64,000 bases of DNA from Gracilaria domingensis (GCA_022539475.1 VCMS01000135.1:80788-144787), one strand, 5' to 3'; counted from the stretch's first letter, positions 20,883 through 32,909 are shown. Made by a program: numbers and translations. Notes: generated from the sequence alone by a model not told the origin.

Positions 20883-21368
20883 ATGAAGAACAACAACAAT
20901 GTCGATGGCCCCCGCAATACGCTCGCGCTCGATACAGCGTACCCGTTCTACGGTCGTATTGAACTAGGGGGCCAGAGGATGTTGGTGTGGTTTCATGGCA
21001 TAACCGACGATCTCTACGAAGAGTACCGTCTCGCCTGGGCGTCATTCCACATCTGCTTTGGCTTCATGCAACTCCGTGGGCCGTTCCTAACCGAGGAGCT
21101 TGCGCTTGTCCTCCGAAAGCTGTTCATTGCCTTCGATAACGGCGTGGTGGCAGACCTACACGACGAGTTTCAACTCTACTTGCACGGTTGGATCATGGCT
21201 CAGTTTGGTCATCTGCGTCCGGAACGTGAAGAAACGTTCATGGATGAGATCGAAGCCGCTCTTGTGCACATCCAAGAATTTCCGGACGACACCGACTTCT
21301 CTGTCGAGTTTGAGCCTCGCTCCGATATGAGCCTCTTCCCGAATCCTCCTGGAGTGCATGAGCATTAA
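20883..21368 (+). CDS. Unknown 161-residue acidic protein
   Basis: Starts at ATG 20883 after a C/T-rich leader and ends TAA at 21366-21368. It is acidic, rich in Phe, Trp and Leu, with the look of a compact globular domain and no signal peptide or transmembrane segment. Its GC content and codon use are closer to the host genes than to the AT-rich neighbours. I do not recognise the family. It lies between the satellite and the Helitron, so it may be a host gene stranded among repeats, a gene from an element, or a captured gene. Confidence 0.5.
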   Translation: MKNNNNVDGPRNTLALDTAYPFYGRIELGGQRMLVWFHGITDDLYEEYRLAWASFHICFGFMQLRGPFLTEELALVLRKLFIAFDNGVVADLHDEFQLYLHGWIMAQFGHLRPEREETFMDEIEAALVHIQEFPDDTDFSVEFEPRSDMSLFPNPPGVHEH

Positions 21369-21877
21369 ATGTTTGGCATTACTTCTATAATCGTTGATCT
21401 ACTATAGTTAGTGATTTTAGAAGATATTTATTTGTTTCGCATTGTGTGGTTAGTATTCTGATCACAATGTGGGATCTTTTGTTTTATGATGGCTTCTTAT
21501 CTGCCATAGTAAACCAATTGCTTTGTTATTTTCTTTGCTTTTTCGTCTGATACAAATGGATGGAAGAGAAAACTGTGTAGTCTCTTTACTGTTTTGATGC
21601 GTTGTAAAAGTCCATGGCCTCTTGCGACATAAGATTTAGCATAGATTTAACCCTCGAATGCAGTACACTTGAATCTCGGATGTAGTACACTTGACTCTTA
21701 ATCCTGCGGAGTTGACTCCCTGTCATGAATCATAATCAAATACTTTCTCTTTCACACTCTCGATAGTGAGACATGGAGACGTCCTGACCAGAAGAAGTAT
21801 GAAGACAAGTTGTGTATGGAAAAAGAGGGTTCGCATGTAGTAACAGAACTTGTTTTACTCAACACACCTTTCTACTT
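21369..21877. other. AT-rich 3' flank of Helitron
   Basis: About 500 bases with no gene. The Helitron 3' end (CTRR preceded by a hairpin on the minus strand) should lie here, but I could not pick one out with confidence. Confidence 0.3.
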
Positions 21878-23721
21878 CTAGTTGTATCGTCTACTCTCGA
21901 CGAAATCTACAGCCTCAGGTAGACCTGGGTTCTTCACTCGTACTGGCATTTCATGAATTTCTGCTGTGCGAATAGGTGTATCATCTTCATTGTGGAGGAG
22001 AAGCACCTGTGTGTTTTTCCGAACTCTTGAAAGTCCCGCATATACTTGTCCTGGAGCAAAGAAATTTGCACGAAAATCGATTACCATCTTCCGTAATGTT
22101 TGGCCTTGACTCTTGTGAACAGTGGCAGCAAATGCTAGACGGATAGAAAACTGACGCCTTCTCACTTTGATTCCAATGTACTCAAATTTGAAATCAATTC
22201 GATGTAGCACGTGGTTCTGAGTCAATTGACGATCAGAATTCATTTCGGCAATTCTGACACATCGACGAGAGACACCAGTGACAACGAACATCTTTCCATG
22301 CACGAGATGTGGATGCAGAACATTTCGTACAACTATAACTGGAACTCCAACCTTTAGTAAGAGATTGTGGGGAGGCACTCCAGTAGTGGCTTAGTTGTAT
22401 GTCACCTCGGGGCCCAGGACTGTTTGGATGCGATCTCCATGGGGAGATCTCATTGGCTCCACTGTTGTCGCTGATGGAAGATGATACTTTCTTCCAGGAA
22501 ATATTCTCAATGCAGCCTGGTTATGTTCATCATCTAATTGATTGGTAAGTGCAACGATCAGAGGATCTAGACGAACTTCTTTCATATCTTGGGAATCAAT
22601 CAAATTCCAAGTCCTCTGTAGGCTCGTTGAATCTTTGAGGGAGACATGAGTGGTAGTGATACCATGGGTGACGACCGTCCCTTTCTGATATCAAGTAGAA
22701 GTCGTGCAAAACGAAGATCATTCTGCTGACGAACTTGTTCCGTGAGACGAAGTACCTCCGTATTTCGATCCCAGAGCTCGGAATCGTACCACGGGAGTTC
22801 ACGAAGAATATTGACAGGGATCCGTCTTGCATTCTCATTTTCATCTGTAATCGTTCTTGTCCTCGGAATGACTGGTAGTAACTGCATGTAGTCGCCAGCC
22901 AACACCATAATGAGCCCTCCAGAATCTTTCCTTGGCCGTCTTAGATCCTTCAAAATGGCATCAACGACTTCCAGGAGAAGCTTAGGGCACACGGAGGCCT
23001 CGTCAATGACCAGTAATACAATCTTGCGAAGAAGCTCTGCTCTTTGAGTTCGAGGTCCATACTTTGAAAGAGTTCTTCTCTCTCTACTTTGAGAATTCTT
23101 GTCGTCGTCAACTCCAGTTCCCAGCAGACTGTGAAAGGTTCTTCCCCCCGAGTAAAGAGCAGCTGCGATACCAGTTGTAGCAGTCATCTCCACCAGTAAT
23201 CCTTGAGATTCCACAATATCCCTCAATAGCGATAGGAGATAGGTTTTTCCTGTCCCGGCATGTCCTTGTACGAAAAAGACTTTCCCTGCTGTATCTGTTC
23301 GTTCTTCCTCGGATTGTCTCTTCTTCTCCATTACAGCTCTCATTATTTTGTCAAAGACACGCTTCTGTCCATCTTTTAAGTTTGAATATCTTTCCCTGAG
23401 TACATTTTGTGATCGAGATGGATGGGCCTGTCACTTTTGAATAGTCTCTATAGTTCTGTCTACCTCACTTTGCTTGATTCCTAATTGCTGAACTGTCTCG
23501 CTAAAATATGGATGGTCTCGGATAGGTCGTCCTCCATGGCGATCTGATATCTGTATGATTCTTCTCATCAACTCTTTTCTTCTCATTGAACTGCTTCTCT
23601 CCCGCATATCTGACATGAGCGGTACTATATGTCTCTCAATCCAATCCTGAGGATTTGCACCCTGTTGGTAACATGTAACAACCATCCTGCGCAGTTCGGA
23701 CGGCGTGGAGTAGTTTCTCAC
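21878..23721 (-). pseudogene. Helitron Pif1-like helicase region
   Basis: Superfamily 1B 5'-3' helicase domain. Walker A is GHAGTGKT, Walker B is LLVIDEAS, followed by AGDYMQLLPVI. The C-terminal lobe has the HKSQGQTL motif and YAGLSRV near its end. Breaks: TGA at 23431-23433, frame change near 22603, TAA at 22391-22393. All helicase motifs remain readable, so loss of function came from the stops and not from erosion of the domain. Confidence 0.85.
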
Positions 23722-23724
23722 TGC

Positions 23725-25533
23725 TTAGTTGAAAGCCGTTTCGTATTCATTCTCGTTAACTAGAATCCCCCTTGCAATAGCCGCATCTCTGTATGACGTA
23801 TGCGTTTCACCGTGAAACTTCTTTGCATCTTCAAAAGAACTAAAAGCGGCGTTCATAAGCAGAATTCTGAGAGCAAAGAGTTCTAGATTTCCTGGTGATA
23901 CAAATCTAATCCTTGCCACAGACGCACTTTCTTCATCTCTGTCGACTATGAATTTCGGGGGTCTTCCGGAATCAAGAGAGGCATCTCTCTCTGGAATAGA
24001 GCGAGGCAGCTTGTCATAAAGACGAACAGACTCGTAATATGATAGGTAATCCAGATTAGAATACTCAGAAGGTCGCTTGAAACATCTCTCCAACATTGAA
24101 GACTTCAAACTTCTTGGTAGACGAGTGTTCCGAACTAATACTTGCCTCTCTTCTGGCAGATGAACGTCAAGAGCTTGAACGCAGAGATCAATTCGAACGT
24201 GTCTGAACTCAAACAGATTCCAGGCAGCTTCAACCGCTCCAACCACACGTGATCTCATATAGGCCCTTATCTCGCTCTCAAGTTCTCTTTCTGAGCCTCT
24301 TTGATCAGTACTTCGAGACTCTCTTGATGTAATGAATACGTCATGTTCTTTTCCAGGTTTAAAAGCATATTTCATCAGATAGGCTACTGCTGTTCCACCT
24401 TGTGTACGCTCGACGTTTATATGGGCCTTGTACTTCCTTGTCAGATCTGGATTGTACGGAACAACTTTCAAATCTTCTTCTGTTCGTCTTCTGTAAGTGA
24501 CTCTGTTTGTCAAATCTTCAATGGTTGTCTCTGGGACCACATCCATATGGTCATACCCGAATCAACACTGACCGTTCCGAGTGCGTCCCCGACAATATGG
24601 TGAATGGCGGTGGATATTGAACCGCTTCACCAATGCTCGGAGCTCTTGATCTTCTTGAGATTGTCCTCGTGGAAGCTCTGCCTTTATAAGGCTGTCAATA
24701 ATTTCAGGATCGTCCATGGTTCCACCCTCTAACCATAGAAGGATGTGGTGATGGGGTGTGTTCCTTTCTTGAAACTCAAGTTTTGCAGCAATTCCGATAC
24801 ATTTCAGGCCGAAAATAGCTTCCGAATTTTTATGAAGATCAGTCATAATTGAGTTGGCATACTGATTGTAGACTCTGGCAACCAGATCAGGTCTGTCGAA
24901 AGGTCGTGAGCGGTTTCCTTGTGGAGAAAAAGCGCCAGTGTTATCATTGTCAAGTCCAAATCTCTTCATTTCCTCTCTCCACACGTTCATTGTAACCGTG
25001 ATGAAAAATGTCGGTGAGCCCATCCTGGCAACCATTGCTTGAACATCCAAACGCTTCTGTTTCCAGTAGGCAGGTGAGTTCTTGTGGTTTCCAGGAAGAT
25101 ACAACTTCCCGGGTGGACCAAGCTCATCTGTTCCACTGTGCGTTCCCTGCTGAAGTTCCCGTTCCTCTACCATTCTCATTTGCTCAGACTCAAGGTAGCG
25201 GAGCCGTAAGTCTTCGATATTAATATAGGTTCGTAGCAGTCACTTTTGAAGCAGAGTCCCCGAGTTTAGTAATATATTATCTGTGTACAACCTCCGTTTC
25301 GTATGTTCCGCCCAAGTCAGTCTGTCGACATCAGTAATATTAGATGATGATCTAGATCCTCTTGATCTTCCCGTTCCCTCGCCTCTGGCATCAATGTATG
25401 CTACCATATCGTAAGGTAAGTGAAGATCTCCATAAGGGTATAGTAATGGGAACGCTCCCATCTCAGCAGCCTTAGAGTCTGATTTCAGACGGCGATATTT
25501 GACAGTCCTTCTCCACAGGTTTCCAGTGGACAT
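23725..25533 (-). pseudogene. Helitron Rep (HUH endonuclease) region
   Basis: Rep endonuclease of the HUH class, which nicks DNA and becomes covalently joined to it through Tyr. The segment FPLLYPYGD near the start matches the family's 'LxFPxG' block. The HUH motif is visible as NTPHHHILLWLEGG, and the catalytic Tyr motif as AYLMKYAFK, with two Tyr four residues apart as expected for Y2 Helitron Reps. Two in-frame TGA codons (25240-25242 and 24562-24564) cut it; the reading frame is otherwise continuous. Confidence 0.85.
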
Positions 25534-25543
25534 GTAATCGGTT

Positions 25544-26767
25544 TCACGACCCGTTGACCAGCTGCGCTACTGGAGCATCAGAACGAAACAATCCCGTGGG
25601 ATCCACTATAAATGCTCTCATTGCCAGGGGACGACCTCTACAGTCCTCAGGTAGAGGTCCGCTTCCAGTATCGACTTCGATTCGACCTTCTCTTTCTCCT
25701 TGATAATTTCTAACGACAATACCTTGTGCAGCTGCGTCTGCGGAAATATCTACCCTAGCCGGAGCCGTATGTCTGGCTATATTCACTTGTCTGCTTTCTG
25801 ATGACAGGAAGAGGTTCCTATAGCGATCTCGAGCTATATCCGGTCTTGGCTGCAGAACTTCGTATAACCTTGGCACCAAGTACCTAATACTCGGGTTGGC
25901 AACTATGCGCCTCAAGAATGTACTGGAGTAATCTCTGGCGTTTAAACTAGGGGGACCTTCTGACCAGAGGTATGTGTGACGAACTTCTCGGCTCGGAACT
26001 GACAAAGACACGTTTCCTTGAACGCGAAGAAAAGAAGGCCCGCCACCTCTTACATATTTCATGTCCGTGAAGCTCACGACATTCGCAAACATTGTGTTCA
26101 TGTGTGTTGACACCGACTGAAAGGACCTTAAACTGTAGAGCCTCTCAACTCTAGTACTTGTATGAGATCGTTTAAACGTAATATCGAGGCTACTGCGAGA
26201 GCCTTTTGCACCACAGCATGTACCGTCCAATTCAGTCCCTAAAATAACTGCTCCGCAGAATTTGCACATTCGTATACGAAGAACCCATCCAAAGTCCTTC
26301 AGTGGGCATCCTGAAGATCGGTGTCCAGAGTTTCCACACTTTCCACAGCATGAAGGAAGCGAGTCCGGAATAAGTTGATGTTCAGGGTTCCTTGAGGAGC
26401 TTGCTCTACCAAGACGTATGTTTTCAGCATTTGCATCCCAAACATAATGGGTATGAGAATGAATACCTCTTCTCGGTATAGCAGCATTCCGCATGACAGT
26501 TTGGTCCGTATCTGAAGGAATACCAGTTGACGAAGAAGACATGTAAAGCTCCTCGGGATTGTGCGGTTCTAGCCGAACATCAACTCCTTCGACCATTTGT
26601 TCAGTATCAGGTTCACGAATCTCATTAACAACAGATGTGCGAGATCTTGTGCTAAGTCCTGCAGTACGCGACTGTCTCCTTGACGACCTTGCTTCTGATC
26701 GTGTACGACCGGCATTTGATCTAGGGCCTCCACGCCGAGATCGTGGTGTTTCCGGAGCCTCAGACAT
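25544..26767 (-). pseudogene. Helitron N-terminal zinc-finger region
   Basis: About 407 residues. The first 60 are Arg/Ser-rich. A zinc-knuckle-like motif (CGKCGNSGHRSSGC) sits at about residue 140 and a second Cys cluster (CKFCG, then CC) at about residue 170. The C-terminal half matches the conserved region before the Rep domain in plant-type Helitrons. The frame ends at 25544 and the protein resumes in another frame at about 25533, so one indel separates this part from Rep. Confidence 0.7.
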
Positions 26768-27371
26768 TGTAAGAAACGATTGCCCTCACAACGCTGCCGT
26801 AGGCAAGGCATCCGGAACGGAAACTTGAAGGGTTGAAGAGAGCTCAAACCGTCTGTCTGAAATGAGGGAGAAAAGGTTCTCTTAAGTGCTAAAGAACTGG
26901 AGGAATTGTAGCTAAACAACAGGAGTACCTTCCAGATGCTTTTGATACGTATCTAAACTATTCCAAAATTTATACGTAAGTTTTCAAATTAATATATACG
27001 TTGGAGCTCATCAGTTACATAATTCGTGATGATCGGTCTCTGTCCGAAGATTGTTATACTTCACCACCTCTCGAATCTAGACAAATCTTGTGTTTAGTGT
27101 TTTATTCTCATATGACAATTTTGTTGCATGTCACATGAGTTTTTGTGAGACGTTTACGTGCGGTTACTTTTCGTATTACATACCTGTAATGTTGTGCTAC
27201 AATTATATATACGTTTCTCAATTTATCGCAGTACATTGTCTGGTACAATTTAGTTTAAACTCCCCTTTATTGTAAATCGTTCTACTTAAGTTCAGCTAAG
27301 CCGTGATTCATCTTCGATACCGCTCTACTCAATCGCAAAAATTGAACCAACTACTCTAACCTATCGCAACA
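26768..27371. other. AT-rich 5' flank of Helitron and promoter of next ORF
   Basis: The Helitron 5' TC end is expected here but was not identified. The region 26930-27330 is AT-rich and likely holds the promoter of the 128-residue ORF. Confidence 0.3.
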
Positions 27372-27758
27372 ATGGCACACACTTCGAAAGAATATGATAT
27401 GCTTATTGAGGCATGTCGCGCAACCGCTTTTGCACGTCGTGATATATGCGCCGCACGCCTGTCCGATATAATGCAGAAACTTTCCGTCGTGCAAGCGGCT
27501 CTAAAACATGTTTCGAATTTAAATTTGGCCTCTCCTGTGTTTGGCGATATGATTTCCCGTGCTGCAAACTATCTGGATACGACTTATTTTGGTTTTTTGG
27601 ATTATGGCGTCATTGCATCTGGTACTTACACCGGTGCTAGGCGGCCATCTGCCTTACCTCCAGCCAAAGCGCCCCACGTTGACACGTTTCCCATGTGGGG
27701 CCCTTGCATTGACATGGAGGCCGAAGAATCGGACACGTGTTCGACGATTGATAAGTAA
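27372..27758 (+). CDS. Unknown 128-residue protein
   Basis: Starts at ATG 27372, in the context CAACAATGGC, which is close to a good eukaryotic initiation context. The first 75 residues look helical (Ala, Leu, Arg, regular spacing), the rest Pro-rich and then acidic. No family recognised. Codon use is balanced and the flanks are clearly more AT-rich, which supports a real gene. It sits between a Helitron and a solo LTR, so cargo of an element is possible. Confidence 0.45.
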   Translation: MAHTSKEYDMLIEACRATAFARRDICAARLSDIMQKLSVVQAALKHVSNLNLASPVFGDMISRAANYLDTTYFGFLDYGVIASGTYTGARRPSALPPAKAPHVDTFPMWGPCIDMEAEESDTCSTIDK

Positions 27759-28614
27759 TCAAACCGTTTCGCGCGAACGCCTGCAACCGCGGAAACGTTT
27801 GATTTTCATTGGCTGATTTTTAGCGCGAAATAAAATGGTATAGTTTACTTTATTTTGAAGGGGTTCTGTACCTCATACCCATCGCAATCCTTAGTGCTGG
27901 TAGATTGGTTCTCTAGAACCCTTTTTTCAGGCACCACAGAAGTGCAGCAAATCTTTCCAGTAAACATATTTCTTTTTCTAACCATTAATTTGTTTGTTTA
28001 TTTTCGAGCAAGAAAGTAACGATATATCTTCTCTAAAACAGTATATCTCGCACAAATAAGCATGCAAAATAAAAAAGCTATTGTTTGGCCTAACTTCTTA
28101 CTTCGTGGAAACGGTGTGTAGTCTAAAAAACTATTTCGTTGCAATTTTTGGCCTTAACATCATGTGTAGTAGAGAAGATATGACAACTTTAATTTAGTGA
28201 ATGCGGCGTACTTCTTGCGGTATCTTTCCTCGGAAAAAGGTACATCGTGCACTACATAGTGCATACTTTGGGCTAACACCAAGACTTGGTTGAAACACGA
28301 ACCGAACTACATAAATCGTGCAACGAAACTTTGTCAAGGCAACTAGTTCTACTGTAATAACACAAATATTTGAAAACGACATATTAACTAAAATGTTCGA
28401 ACTCGAGTCATATCATTAGTTTTTGCGGTCCGTCACCAATGCCCGCATCTCCCTGGATAGTTGTTAGGGGGTCTCTATCAAAGACCCAAAATCCTATTTA
28501 ACAGACGAAACGCAAACCCCTTGCAAAAATTGTAACCACTCGTATCAGACGAATGACCTTCAACATCCTTTTCTCCCAACAACCATCTGTTTCCTTGCAG
28601 TATCAAAGTTCTAC
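27759..28614. other. AT-rich region without features
   Basis: No open frame of note and no recognised element. It ends at the 5-bp target duplication of the first solo LTR. Confidence 0.35.
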
Positions 28615-29604
28615 ATGATTGTAGAGCAAAACCCTGCGATAAACGCTATGTGGAATCTCCACTAGGATGTCCGAGTCCTACTCCCTATGAGAGGTAGGCT
28701 CAGCGATAGAACCCTCTGTCCGTGCTCGAGTCGCGAGACAAGCCGGGTGTAAGACCGGAGACAGTGACTGGATATACCTACAGAGGTGAGATGCAAAGAA
28801 CGGTGTAGATCCAGAGGTGGGGTGTGATCCGGACCTGGAGAGATGGGGAAAAAGGGAACCGTGTCAACGGGGGAAAGCTCACGGTGCAACCCACCGGAGC
28901 GGAGCTACGGACCGTGCGAACCGGCGGGAACAGGTCCGATAGCGGAGCGACGCACAAACGCGTGCCAAAAATATATACCCAATACTGGGGCGGAAGCAAT
29001 ACCTGAACCAGGTGAACGGGTGACAACAACAGTCACGAAAGTAAACAACAAAATACAATGACAACAACAATGGACCGATACAACGGTAGATATAACAAAG
29101 ATTCCAGAGATGCAAGCTTCCTAAGTGACCCTGAGGGGTAGTAGGGCCGAAACCAATCGTGGTTACTCTCCGAGAGGAGTGGTAAACCTACGTAGGCAGC
29201 TGTCTACTATAGCCCGATCCTCAACAGGACGCGACTCAGTTGTACATTTACTTGGAGGCTCCAGGGTAAGATCACCCGAGCATATACTATTACTACTACG
29301 GTATCTACGATGCACACCTCCCGAGGGTCATACACGTGGGCGAACCACTGTCAGGGTGCAGGGTATTCCCCGACCGGCTTGGCGCAAATATCTAACTAGC
29401 CAGCTCCTCCACGTGGCCTACTATCACACTTACTAGGCACTTCCCATGCAGGGTCCACCTATTAAGGGTCCAACCAAACCATCCCAACAATAACCAAAAT
29501 TAAAGGGAGTTTTCATAACTTAGCCACGTCACCGGCCATCGGTACCATCTCATTATGAGAACCGTGATGCATCCGATAGCAGAAAGGCGTTGCTCCACAA
29601 TGAT
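28615..29604 (+). mobile_element. Solo LTR, copy A (980 bp) with target duplication ATGAT
   Basis: The LTR proper is 28620-29599. It starts TGTAGAGCAAAAC and ends GTTGCTCCACA, so the ends are TG...CA and inversely similar for about 11 bases. It is flanked by ATGAT on the left (28615-28619) and right (29600-29604). Length, ends and 5-bp duplication fit a Gypsy-class LTR retrotransposon that lost its interior by LTR-LTR recombination. It shares internal blocks with copies B and C, for example GGGTGTAAGACC and TACACGTGG. Confidence 0.85.
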
Positions 29605-30192
29605 CTCCCTCCAATACTTATGACGCAAATGCTTATGACCGCAACAGAATCATGTGTCAAACACTCCTTCACTTTCAACAAGACGGTTGTCTCGACCGAC
29701 ACATCTCGCGCTATACCACAACCGTTATTCTGACGTTAATTCAATTGCACGCAAAAACCAAAACAAGACGTTGCTCTTCTTGCGCACTGATAGACAACCA
29801 GACCTGGCGCCAAACAAAACTCACAATTCATCCTAACACACACATGACCACTGCCCGTAACTTCACAGTTCCAACGCAGAGGAAAAAACCTCCGCTAACT
29901 GGAACGCCTTCTTCACCGCACATCTCACAGCACAGTAGATTCGATTGTGTGCGTTGCAATGTCATGTTTAAAAACTTTGGTTTGTACTGCCTCTTTTCCA
30001 TTGCTCTCAAACAAAGAATAAAACATGAACAAGGACACATTAAGGACAAGGAACCTTTTAGATACAATCAAACGGCTCAACGAATGATGACGGAATCAAG
30101 TGCATAAATTAGCACCAACGCGAGCAGGGCCGATGCAGTGTTCACCATCAAACTGCATCCTGGGAGACGAATTTCGGTGCGACTGAAACTTT
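29605..30192. other. Spacer between two solo LTRs
   Basis: An open frame on + (29652-30107, 151 codons) crosses this region, rich in Thr, Gln, His and Cys, with no motif I recognise. I treat it as chance. The DNA is probably flank of the DDE_1 element whose 5' side continues after LTR copy B. Confidence 0.3.
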
Positions 30193-31200
30193 ACCACTGT
30201 GGTGCAAATCCAGAACGCGTAAAACACGCACAGGATGTCCGAAGTTCTGCCCCCTTGGGAATGGCAACTCGGTGGAAGAGCCTCTGTTGACACCGTGGAC
30301 CTGGGTGTCAGACCAATGGTGTGCTGAGGAAAGCCTACAGAAGTGAATGCAGAAACTTCAATACCAAAAGAATTGCCAGCCGAAGACGGTGTAGAAGCGA
30401 GGAATATCCGAAAAGAGGTGCGCTAGACACTCCGGGAGGAGGCGTAGCCCAAGAAACAAGGGAATTAAACCTGCAAAGAGAAAACGCGTGCCGTGCACAC
30501 GCAGGCAAAAGGCCCGACGTCGGGGAAAAAGAGCAAGAAGGAGCAAAGAAGGAACCCAATACTGAGGAGGAGATCTGTCCTGTAATCAGAAATTAATATA
30601 AATAGTTAAATAGGAGACGTCAATACCACACGGTATATACAGATTCCTTACGCGCCTCAAGGGGAGTACGCGTACTTATACCTCTTTAAGTGACCCTCCG
30701 GGCAGAGTTGTACACCGGCAACGGCAGTAGCGCCAAGAGCCCACACTCCAGATGAGTCTCAAGTGCCCTCTGATTCGAGTTTCAGTTCTCGAAGGAGAGG
30801 CTTGGTTACTTTAACATCAGGTGGTGCTCAGCCGCCCCTGCACTTCTAAGTACCCCAAGTGCAGAGCCGGTTGACTGATTACAATATTACACACCCGTAC
30901 GGCTGGTACACGTACGCAACCCCACTGTCAGAGTACTAAAATAAAGACAGACTAAAATATTTCCCAAAATACCCCACTTGTGCATTAGCCATCCTTTTCC
31001 ACGTGTCCACGCCCAGCCAGTAGCCTTGGCCCATGCACGCCCCTCTACGGGTGCTAATTATGATTAAATTAACCAACAGTTGAAGACTCCCATGGGGGAT
31101 GCACCTCATAACTTCAAGTGCAACGTGCACAGGCGCATCGCTCGTATATGAAGAGCTTCTTCGTCGAACACCCCTAGAATCGGGTTTGCTCCACAACCAC
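30193..31200 (+). mobile_element. Solo LTR, copy B (998 bp) with target duplication ACCAC
   Basis: The LTR proper is 30198-31195, from TGTGGTGCAAATC to GTTTGCTCCACA. It is flanked by ACCAC at 30193-30197 and 31196-31200. Its 3' end and internal blocks align with copy A, though more diverged. It inserted about 60 bases before the DDE_1 transposase frame, so removing it would rejoin that gene's 5' region. Confidence 0.85.
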
Positions 31201-31258
31201 CTACATCTTCTTTACATGAATCATTTCAGACGCCGCAGTTGCTCAAGTTCAGGAGAAG

Positions 31259-32909
31259 ATGAAAATGGCCTTGTTCGAGAGATTTGAGCACAACACAAGC
31301 TTTAAAGAGCTCCGGAACAAGTATAACGTTTCCGAATTTCGCCTCTCAAAGGCATGGAAAGCTTGGACGGTGCACTATCCCGAGTCACAGCCGCAGTATT
31401 ACACGGATATCTTCTTGCCGTATAGAGAGAATGGAGGTCCTACAGCACTCACCAAGGAAGAAGAAACAACTATTGTCCGCTCTGTAGAATATTTTGTGGC
31501 AAACAATACCCCGTTGATGAAAACTGGGATATGTGACCTTGTGCAGACGTATGTGAGCTCTCCAAACCCAGACCGTTGGCACAAAATTGGGTTCAAGGAC
31601 AACAGCCCGTCCCTTGGATGGCTTAACCGATTCGTTATCAGACATAATCTTCAGTTCATGCCTGTTTGTATAATGGAGAGCGACCGAGCAGCCCTCACAC
31701 CAGAGAAAATCGCAAGACACTTTGCGCTTTTGGAAAGCCTCATCGATCGGTACCACATCGTTGAACCTCGCCGCATATTTAATGTTGACGAGTCCGGAAG
31801 TTCGTTTTCCAAGATCTTAGGGCGCAGCTTGCGAAACGGAATTGGAAGCAGGAATTCGGTACTTATCTAGAAAAATGTTCGTGTCAAAGGTTTTTGCGAT
31901 CGTGTCACAGTTATGCTTGTAATATCGGCAGGCGGTCGAGCCTGGAAGCCTGTCATAGTCTTTTGGGGCAAACGGGGGTAATTATCGCTTTGTTTCTGGA
32001 ACGTTACAAACCCTCCATGACTTCCTACCTCCATGCTATCTCTATCAAAGAGAAATTCCAGGGGTTGATCCAGCAATCTTCTATGGTTGGGCCACGCAAT
32101 ATGTGGAAGAAACGGAGGAACGTCGTCGCAATGGAAAGCATCTTCTGATTATCTTGGATGGATATGCAGGACACGTGCAGTATAGAACGCTTCAGTTGCT
32201 AAAGGAGAATCGCGTCATTGTAGTGGCTGTGCCTTCCCATACAAGCCATATTTTGCAACCTCTTGATGTGAGTGTTTTCCGTTCGTACAAGTCCTACATC
32301 CAACGAGAGATTCATCGCGTGTCTGGGTATCGCTCTGTTTTAGATGTATTTGACATTGCAGAAGTCGTTACTGTGGCCTTATCAGAAGCATTGGTTTATC
32401 CAAAAATTCGCAGTGGATTTCGCCAGATCGGCAACTGGAACTATGAGAAGGGATATCCATGCGTGTCAGCTGTAAAACAGTCCGTGTTTCTTGAGAAGAA
32501 GGAAAATGAAGATGAACTTACATTGCTTGCGCTTGTAGACACTTTTCTTAAAAGCTCTCGTTCGTTGGTTAATGAGAGCGATGTGGACGAAACGGGGTTA
32601 GTGAAGGTGTCAACTGAGTACGGTCGTCATCTAACTGCTGAAAATGTGTTATTGGCTCTGATGAGAAGGACGACCGGTCCGCGTTGCTTCGAGGGCGCCG
32701 CAGATCTGCGCAGGCTCGCGGAGTTAGCGCCGCGTCGTGAAACTTTGTTTGCTTCTTTGAAGGCGAGTCGTTTAGAGCGACGACATATTGCTGCTGCTCG
32801 TGTTGCGCGTAATCGCGCTATTGAGGGTATGCTTGGTTTGCAAGGAATGGACACTGTTGTGGTTCAAGAGGATGAGCGCGCTAGCAGAACCGAGCAAGAC
32901 ATTGTGTGA
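31259..32909 (+). pseudogene. Pogo/CENP-B-like (DDE_1) transposase
   Basis: Tc1/mariner-superfamily transposase of the pogo/Jerky type. The N-terminal part has helix-turn-helix regions (Psq-like at about residues 8-35, CENP-B-like at about 65-140). The DDE_1 core shows the first Asp in FNVDESG, the second in IILDGYAGH and the third in LQPLDVSVF, giving a DDD triad. The C-terminal 150 residues are charged. A TAG at 31868-31870 and a one-base frame change near 31975 break it. All catalytic residues are readable, so the break is recent or due to sequencing. Terminal repeats were not found. Confidence 0.85.

Larger units (their letters stand above)
21878..26767 (-). mobile_element. Helitron rolling-circle transposon, inactivated
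   Basis: One long minus-strand coding region, in order: a zinc-finger N-terminal part, an HUH Rep endonuclease and a Pif1-like helicase, which is the standard autonomous Helitron layout. It is interrupted by in-frame stops at 25240-25242, 24562-24564, 23725-23727, 23431-23433 and 22391-22393, and by frame changes near 25540 and 22603. Between breaks the frames are long and well conserved, so inactivation is fairly recent. Helitrons move by rolling-circle replication through Rep nicking. Exact element ends were not identified. Confidence 0.9.

Noticed and set aside
24343-24603. Plus-strand frames inside the Helitron
   Set aside because: Antisense to conserved Rep sequence.
29652-30107. 151-codon + strand frame between solo LTRs
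   Set aside because: No motif, unusual composition, and it lies in repeat-derived DNA.
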